From assembly GCA_051656645.1 (NCBI GenBank), contig JBOGCH010000015.1, positions 1-64,000 on the forward strand: DNA of 64,000 nt. Direction: 5' to 3'. The notes beneath the pieces are model-generated. The model was not told the origin of the DNA. It saw nothing but the letters and a program-made list of their open reading frames with translations, and searched no databases. The translations under genes and the position numbers were made by a program. This document shows, in pieces, positions 54,781 to 62,916 of the stretch (positions within the stretch are counted from its first letter, which is position 1; the number at the start of each line of letters is the position of its first letter). Origin of the DNA: JBOGCH01 sp051656645. Its GTDB lineage: Bacteria; Bacteroidota; Bacteroidia; Bacteroidales; Marinifilaceae.

Positions 54781-55836
54781 TTATTTTGACTTAAAGTGGA
54801 GTGAATCGCCCCAGCTGTTAAGTTGCAACTGACAACCGTAGTCTGCGATACGAGTGGAAAGCGCCGATAGGAAGTTAGGAGATAGCTCATTGAGTTGAGG
54901 TTTATTTTCATAAAGTTTATAATCGCCACGCGCCTGTTGAGGAGTGATGTTTGGCATAATGATATTAGCTCCGATGGACAATGCAGTTTCGCGTCCGTCG
55001 GGGTTTATTGTTTGTAGGGCTGTGGTTGCAGCAATGTTAATGTTTGGCATCATTATGCGTAGAATGGCAATCATTTTAAGCGTGAGCTCTAAACGTTGTT
55101 CTTTGCTTGCCAATAAATGGCGAAAGTGGTAAAGGGGGGTAGATTGATGTTCCAGATAGGGGCCCATGCCTACCATGTCTATATCCATGTGACGGAAGAA
55201 AAGCAGGTCGTTGGCCAAATGTTCCATGGTTTGCCACGGTAAACCAATCATAACCCCGGTGCCTGTTTGATAGCCTACTTGTTTTAGTAGGTTTAGGGCG
55301 TTGATACGGGTGTCATAACTGTGCAGGGCATCATTGGGATGTATTTGATTATATAGCTCCTTGTTTGAGCTTTCAATGCGTAACAAATACCTATGTGCTC
55401 CACTTTGAAACCAACGGGCATAAGTTTGCTCGGTTTGTTCGCCTAGTGAAAGGGTAATGCCTAATTCTCCGTTGCTAATGTCTTTAATTCCGCGTATAGC
55501 GTTGTCAATGAAATCCACAAAAGGTTTGTCGCTACGCTCACCGGCTTGCATAACTACGGATCCATATCCGTTGGTGTGCGCGAAACGTGCCGCGTTAAGA
55601 ATATCGTCCATAGTGAGTGAATAACGATGCACTTCGCCATTGTTGTGGCGGATGCCGCAGTAAAGACAGCCCTTTCGGCAAATGTTACTAACTTCAATCA
55701 ATCCTCGCATATTAACGCCGTTTCCAATGGTGCTGTTACGAACTTCTGCAGCAGTAGATAGAAGTTGTATGAGCTCCTTTCCGTCGCATTGAAGCGCTTT
55801 GACAATGTCTTGGGAGGTGTTGAATTGATAGTTCAT
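54781..55836 (-). CDS. hydE: [FeFe]-hydrogenase maturase HydE (radical SAM)
   Basis: 351-residue radical SAM enzyme. The 4Fe-4S motif is CRKGCLYC (C53, C57, C60), followed by GIRHNNGEVHRYSLT, GYGSVVMQAGERSD, and IESSNKELYNQIHP, which are typical of HydE rather than biotin synthase or PylB. HydE helps build the dithiomethylamine-bridged di-iron centre of [FeFe]-hydrogenases together with HydF and HydG. Neither those genes nor a hydrogenase is in this window. It has a very clear promoter of its own. Confidence 0.88.
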   Translation of the reverse strand: MNYQFNTSQDIVKALQCDGKELIQLLSTAAEVRNSTIGNGVNMRGLIEVSNICRKGCLYCGIRHNNGEVHRYSLTMDDILNAARFAHTNGYGSVVMQAGERSDKPFVDFIDNAIRGIKDISNGELGITLSLGEQTEQTYARWFQSGAHRYLLRIESSNKELYNQIHPNDALHSYDTRINALNLLKQVGYQTGTGVMIGLPWQTMEHLANDLLFFRHMDIDMVGMGPYLEHQSTPLYHFRHLLASKEQRLELTLKMIAILRIMMPNINIAATTALQTINPDGRETALSIGANIIMPNITPQQARGDYKLYENKPQLNELSPNFLSALSTRIADYGCQLQLNSWGDSLHFKSK

Positions 55837-55858
55837 ATGTCTTTGTTTTTATTTTATA

Positions 55859-55889
55859 CAAAACTAAGACTTTGGGAGTGATTATCAAA
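55859..55889 (-). promoter_or_regulatory. complete Bacteroidota promoter of hydE
   Basis: On the minus strand TTTG (55889-55886), then exactly 19 nt, then TAGTTTTG (55866-55859): a full match to the TTTG-N19-TAnnTTTG housekeeping promoter. The leader is about 15-20 nt. Confidence 0.85.
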
Positions 55890-55965
55890 TGAGAAATGGA
55901 TGATAAACAATGTGTTTATGAACCATAATTGTAATATAAACGTTTTAATGTAGAGACAAATTCAT

Positions 55966-55973
55966 TAATTTTG
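55966..55973 (+). promoter_or_regulatory. Bacteroidota -7 box of the 778-residue gene
   Basis: TAATTTTG matches TAnnTTTG, with TTTT 19 nt upstream (one base off the -33 box). It is divergent from the hydE promoter in the same 186-bp intergenic region. Confidence 0.65.
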
Positions 55974-56022
55974 TTGAGAATGTTAGAAATTTGTCCATAA
56001 TTGACAATTGAGAATAGATTGT

Positions 56023-58359
56023 ATGAAGAAAGGTATAGTATTATCGGTTATTACGTTGTTGTTGGTGGGTGCCATAGTTGGCAGTGTGTGGTATTTTAAT
56101 AGCCAAAAAGAAATAGCTACTTCGCAAAAGGAGCTGTTTATACCCAACAATTCGGCTTTGGTTATAAACATGAATTGTGCGAGTGAGGATATATACAGAA
56201 ATAATGCGCACATAGCAAAACATATAGATAATTTGAAGCATTCGGTAATGACGCAATTGACGGATACGCTTTGTAAATTACCGGGAGTGGATGCAATGAA
56301 CCGTGTGGTTGCTTACCGTGTTGAGGGGCGCATGCAAGTGGTGTCGTTAACGCTACTTAACTTGACCGATGTGGTTAGTAAGGGGCGTGTTTTGGATGTG
56401 GCAAAAGCAAAAATGCGCTGTACGGAACATGAGGAGCGGGATTTTGCCGACTTTAAGATAAGTACGTTACGCGGAAAGGATAAGAGTGTTTACTTGGCAA
56501 TATGCGGAGGTATTGTTTTGTTGTCCGACTCGCAACTTTATATTGAGGATGGAATAAAACAATATGGTGAGAGCGAAAGTAAGGAGACAATGTCCGGAAG
56601 CTATAGGAATGTAGGAAAATACCTATCGTCCAAGGCTTCAGTGAATTTCTTTGTTAGTGAAACGTTTTTTCGCAATTTTCTGCCTCAGTTTATTGATATG
56701 CAGAAAATGGCACCAATGTCGGAGTTAACAGAGTTGTTCCGTTGGGGGGCACTTGACGCTGAGATTAAAGGCGGAGGAATAGCTTTGAACGGTTTTATGA
56801 GCTATAATGAGCAGGGAAAGACTTTTGTGCGTTCCTTGGCGGGCCAATCACCGCGGGAAGGGAAAATATTGCAGGTTGTACCTTCGTCGGCATATTCGGT
56901 TAAGTTACTCAATTTGTCGGACATGGATAGATACATGACTGAGTTGGATAATTATCGCCATTCGGCACATTTAAAGCGCAAATCTGTTCAGCGTAGTGAA
57001 GAGTTAGCTAAGTTGTATGGTAAAGATATACGGGAGGCCTTTATTCCTCAGTTAAAGGGAGAAGTAGCGGTGGCTACCTTAGGCTTCCAGCCGGCGAAAG
57101 GTGAGGCGGATGGTTTACTAATTGCGGACATAAAGTCGGGCTCATTGTGTAAAACACTTTTGGGAGACATGTTGTCCTGTTATGCAGGAAAAAGTGGGGT
57201 GGCAGAGAAGTCCCTACATGGTACGATACAAATGGCAGATAAACATGATTATTTCCGTATGCCACATGCAGACGTTATGGGTGTGTTGTTGGGATATGAT
57301 ATTGCTGATATTAATACGCGTTATGCGATGGTGGATGAGGATTATTTGGTAATGGCTTCATCGGAGGATATGTTGAAGAAGTATCTTCTACACCGACGGG
57401 CCAAGCAAGCTGTAAATACCACGTCTTGGTATAAAAATATGGAGACGCAATTAACAAAGAAGTATAATCTGTGCTATTTGAATTTATTGCAACCTACGTT
57501 GGAGCAACATCAGTATGTGGCAAAGAATAACTGGCGTAAGTATTTAGAGAAAAAGGATACTGACCTGTCGTCCTTAACCGCAATGGCTTCGCAGTGGAGT
57601 AATGAGTCTGAGATGCTATATAATCACACCTATATATCGACTGATAGTGTAGCGCCGGTTGCAGAGATTAAGCCGCAAATAACAACAACGGTAACAACTA
57701 CTAACCGCATGAAGCCTATAAAGGTAAAGAATCATGTAAATGGCAGTGTAGAACAGTTTATACAGGATGATAGTTTGTTTATATATTTAATGGACAAAAA
57801 CAACAAGGTGCTGTGGAAACGCAAACTGACAGAACGTATAAATAGTGAAGTGTTCCAGATTGATGCGTTTAAGAATAACAAACTGCAGCTGCTGTTTAGC
57901 ACATCAACTAGAATGTACTTAATTGATAGGACAGGAAAAGATGTAAGTGGGTATCCCGTGCGCTTTGCGGATAAAGCACAGAAGGGGATAACGCTTTACG
58001 ACTATGACCGAACAAAAGAGTATAGAATATTTGTGCCTTTGGCCAATAAACAAGTTATTTTATATGACCAAAAAGGAGATGTGGTAAAGGGATGGAATCC
58101 ATCGCCAGCAGATAAGGACATTGTGTCGGAGATTATGCATTTCAGAGTGGGTGGCAAAGATTATATTGTATATGCCGATAAGGTACGCTTATATATACTA
58201 AATAGGCGAGGCGAGGAGCGTGTTAAAATAAGCTCTCCGATGGATATAGGTAACTCAGCGAGAGTACGATTGGTACAGGATAAAATGGCTTACATTGAAG
58301 TAAGCGGAGCTAAGAATAAGTATAAGGTTAGCTTTGAAGGAAAAGTAGATAAGATTTAA
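56023..58359 (+). CDS. membrane-anchored DUF3352-like protein with propeller-like C-terminus
   Basis: 778 residues. An N-terminal membrane anchor (about 1-25, GIVLSVITLLLVGAIVGSVW) is followed by a long region (about 35-540) reminiscent of Bacteroidota DUF3352-type proteins (PNNSALVINMN, LSSKASVNFFVSETFF, LKGEVAVATLGF). The last 200 residues hold four similar strands with a turn of the form DxxGK/NxxGE (LMDKNNKVLWKRKL, LIDRTGKDVSGYPVRF, LYDQKGDVVKGWNPS, ILNRRGEERVKI), as in PQQ/WD-like beta-propellers. It should face the periplasm. Function is unknown; a scaffold or envelope assembly role is only a guess. I use ATG 56023; the frame opens earlier at a TTG. Confidence 0.75.
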   Translation: MKKGIVLSVITLLLVGAIVGSVWYFNSQKEIATSQKELFIPNNSALVINMNCASEDIYRNNAHIAKHIDNLKHSVMTQLTDTLCKLPGVDAMNRVVAYRVEGRMQVVSLTLLNLTDVVSKGRVLDVAKAKMRCTEHEERDFADFKISTLRGKDKSVYLAICGGIVLLSDSQLYIEDGIKQYGESESKETMSGSYRNVGKYLSSKASVNFFVSETFFRNFLPQFIDMQKMAPMSELTELFRWGALDAEIKGGGIALNGFMSYNEQGKTFVRSLAGQSPREGKILQVVPSSAYSVKLLNLSDMDRYMTELDNYRHSAHLKRKSVQRSEELAKLYGKDIREAFIPQLKGEVAVATLGFQPAKGEADGLLIADIKSGSLCKTLLGDMLSCYAGKSGVAEKSLHGTIQMADKHDYFRMPHADVMGVLLGYDIADINTRYAMVDEDYLVMASSEDMLKKYLLHRRAKQAVNTTSWYKNMETQLTKKYNLCYLNLLQPTLEQHQYVAKNNWRKYLEKKDTDLSSLTAMASQWSNESEMLYNHTYISTDSVAPVAEIKPQITTTVTTTNRMKPIKVKNHVNGSVEQFIQDDSLFIYLMDKNNKVLWKRKLTERINSEVFQIDAFKNNKLQLLFSTSTRMYLIDRTGKDVSGYPVRFADKAQKGITLYDYDRTKEYRIFVPLANKQVILYDQKGDVVKGWNPSPADKDIVSEIMHFRVGGKDYIVYADKVRLYILNRRGEERVKISSPMDIGNSARVRLVQDKMAYIEVSGAKNKYKVSFEGKVDKI

Positions 58360-58365
58360 AACATA

Positions 58366-58402
58366 AAAAAACGGCATCGTGTGAGCGATGCCGTTTTTTA
58401 TG
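58366..58402. terminator. bidirectional terminator
   Basis: AAAAAACGGCATCG (58366-58379) pairs perfectly with CGATGCCGTTTTTT (58386-58399). It serves the convergent genes on both strands. Confidence 0.9.
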
Positions 58403-58412
58403 TTTTCTAGAG

Positions 58413-59987
58413 TTAATCGAAACCTAACTCAAGTTCATCAAGATAGAGTTTACTGCCAACTCCTCCAATAAAGTAATCTCCGTATTTACTAGAGGTTCCT
58501 ACTATGAGAATGTAGGTTGGTTTTTTATTGTAATCTCGGTATTCTAAATCGATTTTGAATTTAGTATAATCGGATATTGTTTGATTGTGTTTTAACTCGC
58601 CCAGTGCGATAATAGATTTATTGGCTGGCGATAAATCAACAAATGTGCCTGTTCCTGCGGAGTTTGCTAAGAAAGGTTCTTTCCAATCGCATAACGCAAT
58701 GTAAATGTGGCAACTGTCGGTTGTATTTAATAGCCAATTGTATTTTTCGTTATAACCACTGTATTTAGTAATAGTTACCGGGTTGTATTTATAATAACCA
58801 TTTAAGGATGTTGGGCGCGAAGTGTAAGGAATACCAAAACGTATTTTCGCATTTAACCCATCTAATCCATCAAACTGTCCGGTGTATATACTTCCTGCAG
58901 CAAATTTAACTAACGCATACACTGAAGTTAGGCATGCAGCTTGGCCTTTTGTTGCATCGGTTGTAGACTTTGTTGGCTCAAACCCAAAACCTGCACCTCC
59001 TCTATTTCCACTATCCCAACTTATTTCGCCTTTTACGCCAATGTTAAAGTTTACCTTGTTTTCATCGGCTGTACTGTACCATGTATCAAAATTGCTATGA
59101 GATACTTGCGCAGCAAGTTCGGTAGTGAAGTTAAGCTCTTCGCCAATTGTTTCTCCAACAATAGCTCTACATACATAACTCGTATTTGGATTTAAACCGG
59201 TTACTTTTGCCGAGAAATCGCGTCCGCTACCTTGCGCTGCGACGCGTGTCCATTGCGATGCTTGCGCTCTTTTATATTCAAAAGCAGTCTCTCCATCAAT
59301 GCCTGAAGGTTTACGCCCTTGAAGATATGCAATTTTTGCCCATGCATTAACATCCTTTGTCATAGGTTCTGTTGCCGATGTCTTAAACGCAATGATGCGC
59401 CATGTCTCAGTGCGGCCAAAACACGTAACAGCTATCTCCTGTGTTGTGCTGAAGTTTGTTAATGATAAGGGATCGGGAGAGTAAGTTGCAATAGATGGGC
59501 CAAGAATTGCTTCAATAACTGTCATGTTTGTTAAGTCTTGGTCAAGCGGAACGTATACTTTCACCATTTTATCTTTTACATTCACAACCTCATCGCCCAC
59601 TTGATTCTCTACAGTAAAGCTGTAGTTAATATTTTGCTCAGCAATAATGGTCCATTGGTACTCTTGATAAGTAGAAATGGTAAATGTAATTGGGTTTGAG
59701 AGATTCAAAACCGTATCGGTAGCTAAGTTTGTTGTAGCCTCAATGAGGATTTCATGCTCCCTAGCAGGCTTTGCCGTAACGGCTAAAGACTTAAGTAAAA
59801 CGTTTTGTATATCGACAGTGTCAGCAAGCGTAACAGTAACAGTACGATTTTGTGTGTTAATAACGCATTGCTCTTGACCGCGAAATTCTATTTTTTCTAC
59901 GTTCCCGTAAATGACCGGTAAAGGTATATCATTGGAGATACACCCTGCCATAGTCAATAAACATATTATATATAATCCTAGTTTCAT
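58413..59987 (-). CDS. PCMD-domain lipoprotein
   Basis: 524-residue lipoprotein (IICLLTMAGC, C16). The N-terminal 210 residues are beta-rich repeats that look Ig-like (TVTVTLADTVDIQNV, FTISTYQEYQWTII). An Fn3-like part follows (about 225-300, ARVAAQGSGR then VTGLNPNTSYVCRAIVG). The C-terminal 220 residues match the putative carbohydrate metabolism domain (FDTWYSTADE, GEISWDSGNRGGAGFGFEPT, SSKYGDYFIGGVGSKLYLDE). That C-terminus is nearly the same as in the lipoprotein at 60799-62892, so the two are paralogues with different front ends. It starts 3 bp after the beta-barrel gene. The role is unknown, likely a surface protein. Confidence 0.8.
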   Translation of the reverse strand: MKLGLYIICLLTMAGCISNDIPLPVIYGNVEKIEFRGQEQCVINTQNRTVTVTLADTVDIQNVLLKSLAVTAKPAREHEILIEATTNLATDTVLNLSNPITFTISTYQEYQWTIIAEQNINYSFTVENQVGDEVVNVKDKMVKVYVPLDQDLTNMTVIEAILGPSIATYSPDPLSLTNFSTTQEIAVTCFGRTETWRIIAFKTSATEPMTKDVNAWAKIAYLQGRKPSGIDGETAFEYKRAQASQWTRVAAQGSGRDFSAKVTGLNPNTSYVCRAIVGETIGEELNFTTELAAQVSHSNFDTWYSTADENKVNFNIGVKGEISWDSGNRGGAGFGFEPTKSTTDATKGQAACLTSVYALVKFAAGSIYTGQFDGLDGLNAKIRFGIPYTSRPTSLNGYYKYNPVTITKYSGYNEKYNWLLNTTDSCHIYIALCDWKEPFLANSAGTGTFVDLSPANKSIIALGELKHNQTISDYTKFKIDLEYRDYNKKPTYILIVGTSSKYGDYFIGGVGSKLYLDELELGFD

Positions 59988-59990
59988 ATT

Positions 59991-60731
59991 CTATAAATAA
60001 ATGGCAAATCCTAATCCAATTGAAAGTAAGTCTATTTTAAAGTTGGCCGAACTATTACGGAATGAACCTGTATATACGCCGTTAGTGGTTTGTTTACGAT
60101 GTTTCCATTGTAATCCCAATACCCCCACTGATGCTTCGACAGCCGCATAATCATTAATAAACACACAAATTCCCGGAGAGTAAATTAGTCCCGCTTTGTA
60201 AATGGTTTGGTGTGTACCCTCAAGAATATCACCTTCGCCATTAATGTATTTTCCTTGGCCACCACCACCCATAAACTTGATGTCATTAAATAAACCAAAA
60301 CGCTTACTGTCTTCAATGTTCATAAATAAACGCATTACTAACGCAGCAGAATAGGTGTGCTCTAAAACGTAGTAATCCTTTATGTCAAAGTTTAAGTCGT
60401 CGTTTAATGAGATATTTAAGTTATCAACTTTATATAACGATCGTTCATAAGAGAAATTAGCCCCTAGCCCAAAGTCGTTCTTTACCATATAACCAAAGAA
60501 AGGCTTAATGGCAAGTTGATAACCGCTACCATTCCAATTCTTCATAATCAGGAAACGATAGTTATCCTGATTCATCTCAGAGTATGAGCATGATCCTCCA
60601 AAGAACCATTGTCCTTTAGGTACAAAAGTTCGTTTCACAATGCCACGGTCCAATCTCTTATTGCCTCCTTTACCGTAACAATACACACCACTTAGTAGTA
60701 GTACAATTAAAATAGGTACTATTCTCTTCAT
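59991..60731 (-). CDS. outer-membrane beta-barrel protein
   Basis: 246 residues with a signal peptide (MKRIVPILIVLLLSGVYCYG) and alternating amphipathic strands (GYQLAIKPFFGYMVKND, GLGANFSYERSLY, AALVMRLFMN, KIDLLSIGLGFAIYL), ending with the aliphatic/aromatic C-terminus usual for barrels. It is probably an 8- to 10-stranded OmpA/porin-like barrel. I start at ATG 60731, as the open frame extends upstream only through a TTG with no signal sequence. It is located between two PCMD lipoprotein genes and may anchor them or assist their assembly. Confidence 0.78.
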   Translation of the reverse strand: MKRIVPILIVLLLSGVYCYGKGGNKRLDRGIVKRTFVPKGQWFFGGSCSYSEMNQDNYRFLIMKNWNGSGYQLAIKPFFGYMVKNDFGLGANFSYERSLYKVDNLNISLNDDLNFDIKDYYVLEHTYSAALVMRLFMNIEDSKRFGLFNDIKFMGGGGQGKYINGEGDILEGTHQTIYKAGLIYSPGICVFINDYAAVEASVGVLGLQWKHRKQTTNGVYTGSFRNSSANFKIDLLSIGLGFAIYL

Positions 60732-60798
60732 AAAATAATTATTTACCAAATATTGCTAATGGTTATGAGGCCCGTAGGCTCCATAACCATTAAGTTTA

Positions 60799-62892
60799 TT
60801 ATTCAACAGGATCAAACCCTAAACTGAATTCATCTATCCACAGTGTACTACCTACTCCTCCGGTAAAATAGTCACCATATTTACTTGCCGATGCAACAAC
60901 TAGAATGTAGCTTGGCTGTTTTGTTTTGTCTCGATATTCAAGTTGTAATGTAAACGCCTCATATTGTTCCATTACTTTACTTTCCTTGAGCTCTGCAAAA
61001 GCAATAATGCTCTTATTATTGGTACTCAAATCAACAAGTGTCGATGTGTTTCCTGAATTAATTCTATGTGCAGCAGTCCAATCTAATAGCGCAATGTATA
61101 TGTGGCAACTATCCTGTTTGCCACTCATTCCTGCATGGGTACCTTTATCAACTTTAACCGGCTTATATTTATAATACCCAGACATTGTTGTAGGTCGTCC
61201 TTGATATGGTGTTCCAAAATCAAGTAAAGCATTTAATCCCGACAAGTCAACAAATTTTCCGGTATAAATATTCCCTGCAGCTAATTTAACAACAGCATAT
61301 TGGGTTTGCATACGTACAGCACTACCTTTAATAACATCTGTTGTTTCCTCTGTCGTTGGCGTATATCCAAAACCTGCACCTCCTTTGTTACCTGAGTCCC
61401 AAATTATGTTATTTGCACTTTCTCCAACCATCGGGCTTTTTCCATCCATGTACCAATTATCAAAATTCATATATGGAACCTGGTTCGCAGCCTCTGTATT
61501 GAATTCACGGACAGTTTCTGAAACAACGGTTGCCGATGTGGTACGGAAATAATAAGTTGTTGCTGGAGCTAAATCCTTAATAAATGCAGAACATGTCTTA
61601 CTTCCATCATTGTATGTAACATTTGTTGCAGGAGTCCAAGTTATTTGGTCTGTACTATATTCAATAGCAAATCCCTCCGGACGGTCAATAGTATACCATC
61701 GTCCGCGTATTGTTGCAAACTTAGCCCATACCTCAGGAGTGCTGATCTCATCTGCGATATGATCTATATCCGGAATAACCATAACCTTTAAAGTTTCGGT
61801 TGTAAGGCGTTGACGTGCGTCAAATACAGATAGTTTAAACTCGTAGTCGCCAAGCGGAAGTTTATTTAGTAATGCACTAAAGTCCATAGATAGTGCTTTA
61901 GCATCTAATATTGTTTCGCCGCCCCAAGTAATACCAGCTCCATTTATTTGTGCAATATCGTCCGCTGTCAATGTCATGAAACGAATATCTTTTGGTAGGC
62001 CCAATGCCTCGGCAGTATTTGAATTATGCTGTAACCACATGTCTTGTATACTTGCTTTAGCATCGATGTTAAGTGCCAAGTTAACGCCTCTCGTTTCGTT
62101 AAGCACTAGGCATGGTTCCGCAAAAGCCTTGTCGTCACTTCGCTTAATACTAGCTTTAGAGATTGTGTCTATAATAATAATTTCGTATTCGGAGTTGATA
62201 ATGTTTGTTGTAGTATCAACTGTTATACCAGGCACAAAGGCACCATCATTCTCATCGCCATCTTCTTTAATGTCAAAGAAGAATTTGTAATGTTGTCGTG
62301 GTGCAACGTTAGTAAGTGTTTTAGTTAAATTGTAGGTTTCCTGTCCATTATTCAACGTCAACTCCCATTTTATTGTGTTCTCCGTAGGCATTAAATAACC
62401 GGCTCTACTCTCATTCTTAGCAAATGTAATATCTGCGTTACCGTTAATAACCTTTAAGCTATAGTCTGTAAAGTTATTTTTAAATACCTCCGAGTAGCCC
62501 ACAGTCATTTTAATATTAGCTTGTGTACAAACTAATGAAATAGCTTTAGTTACGGCCGACTCTATGTTGATATTTTCTTCGGTTTTATAAAATGGAGCAT
62601 CAAAGCCCGAAGCAACTTCAGCACCTTGCGATGCAGTTACTGTGTAGGCTCCAACCGGCATATAAATCCTATCGGATATACCGGTACAATTCTCATATGT
62701 CGCAAAAGGACTACCGTCCGGTTTTGCTATCACCAACTTGTAAGTTGATAAATCGGCTTTAGTTGTCAGACTTTTATCGGTCAAAAAGTCTACAGAAAGC
62801 CATCCGTTGGCATCACTATTTTTTATCTCCTCTTCAGCGCAACCGCACAATAATAACAATGCTACCGAGAAAACTGATAGTATATATTTCAT
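60799..62892 (-). CDS. DUF4493/PCMD-domain lipoprotein
   Basis: 697-residue lipoprotein (VALLLLCGC, C18; then AEEEIKNSD, an acidic surface-export signal). Residues about 30-230 resemble DUF4493 (LVIAKPDGSPFATYENCTG, IYMPVGAYTVTASQGAEVAS, DAPFYKTEENINIES). A central Ig/Fn3-like part follows, then a C-terminal PCMD of about 220 residues (NFDNWYMDGKSPMVGES, NIIWDSGNKGGAGFGYTP, SASKYGDYFTGGVGSTLWID). DUF4493 N-termini are seen on surface lipoproteins of gut Bacteroidales. It lies between a partial DUF4493 gene (24 bp upstream) and the barrel gene. Confidence 0.82.
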   Translation of the reverse strand: MKYILSVFSVALLLLCGCAEEEIKNSDANGWLSVDFLTDKSLTTKADLSTYKLVIAKPDGSPFATYENCTGISDRIYMPVGAYTVTASQGAEVASGFDAPFYKTEENINIESAVTKAISLVCTQANIKMTVGYSEVFKNNFTDYSLKVINGNADITFAKNESRAGYLMPTENTIKWELTLNNGQETYNLTKTLTNVAPRQHYKFFFDIKEDGDENDGAFVPGITVDTTTNIINSEYEIIIIDTISKASIKRSDDKAFAEPCLVLNETRGVNLALNIDAKASIQDMWLQHNSNTAEALGLPKDIRFMTLTADDIAQINGAGITWGGETILDAKALSMDFSALLNKLPLGDYEFKLSVFDARQRLTTETLKVMVIPDIDHIADEISTPEVWAKFATIRGRWYTIDRPEGFAIEYSTDQITWTPATNVTYNDGSKTCSAFIKDLAPATTYYFRTTSATVVSETVREFNTEAANQVPYMNFDNWYMDGKSPMVGESANNIIWDSGNKGGAGFGYTPTTEETTDVIKGSAVRMQTQYAVVKLAAGNIYTGKFVDLSGLNALLDFGTPYQGRPTTMSGYYKYKPVKVDKGTHAGMSGKQDSCHIYIALLDWTAAHRINSGNTSTLVDLSTNNKSIIAFAELKESKVMEQYEAFTLQLEYRDKTKQPSYILVVASASKYGDYFTGGVGSTLWIDEFSLGFDPVE

Positions 62893-62916
62893 ATCATTCT
62901 CTGTTAAATTGTTCTA

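Noticed and set aside
54781..55836. hydE product as biotin synthase (BioB)
   Set aside because: Its sequence around the cluster (GIRHNN) and the later GYGSVVMQAGERSD segment fit HydE better, and no biotin genes are nearby.
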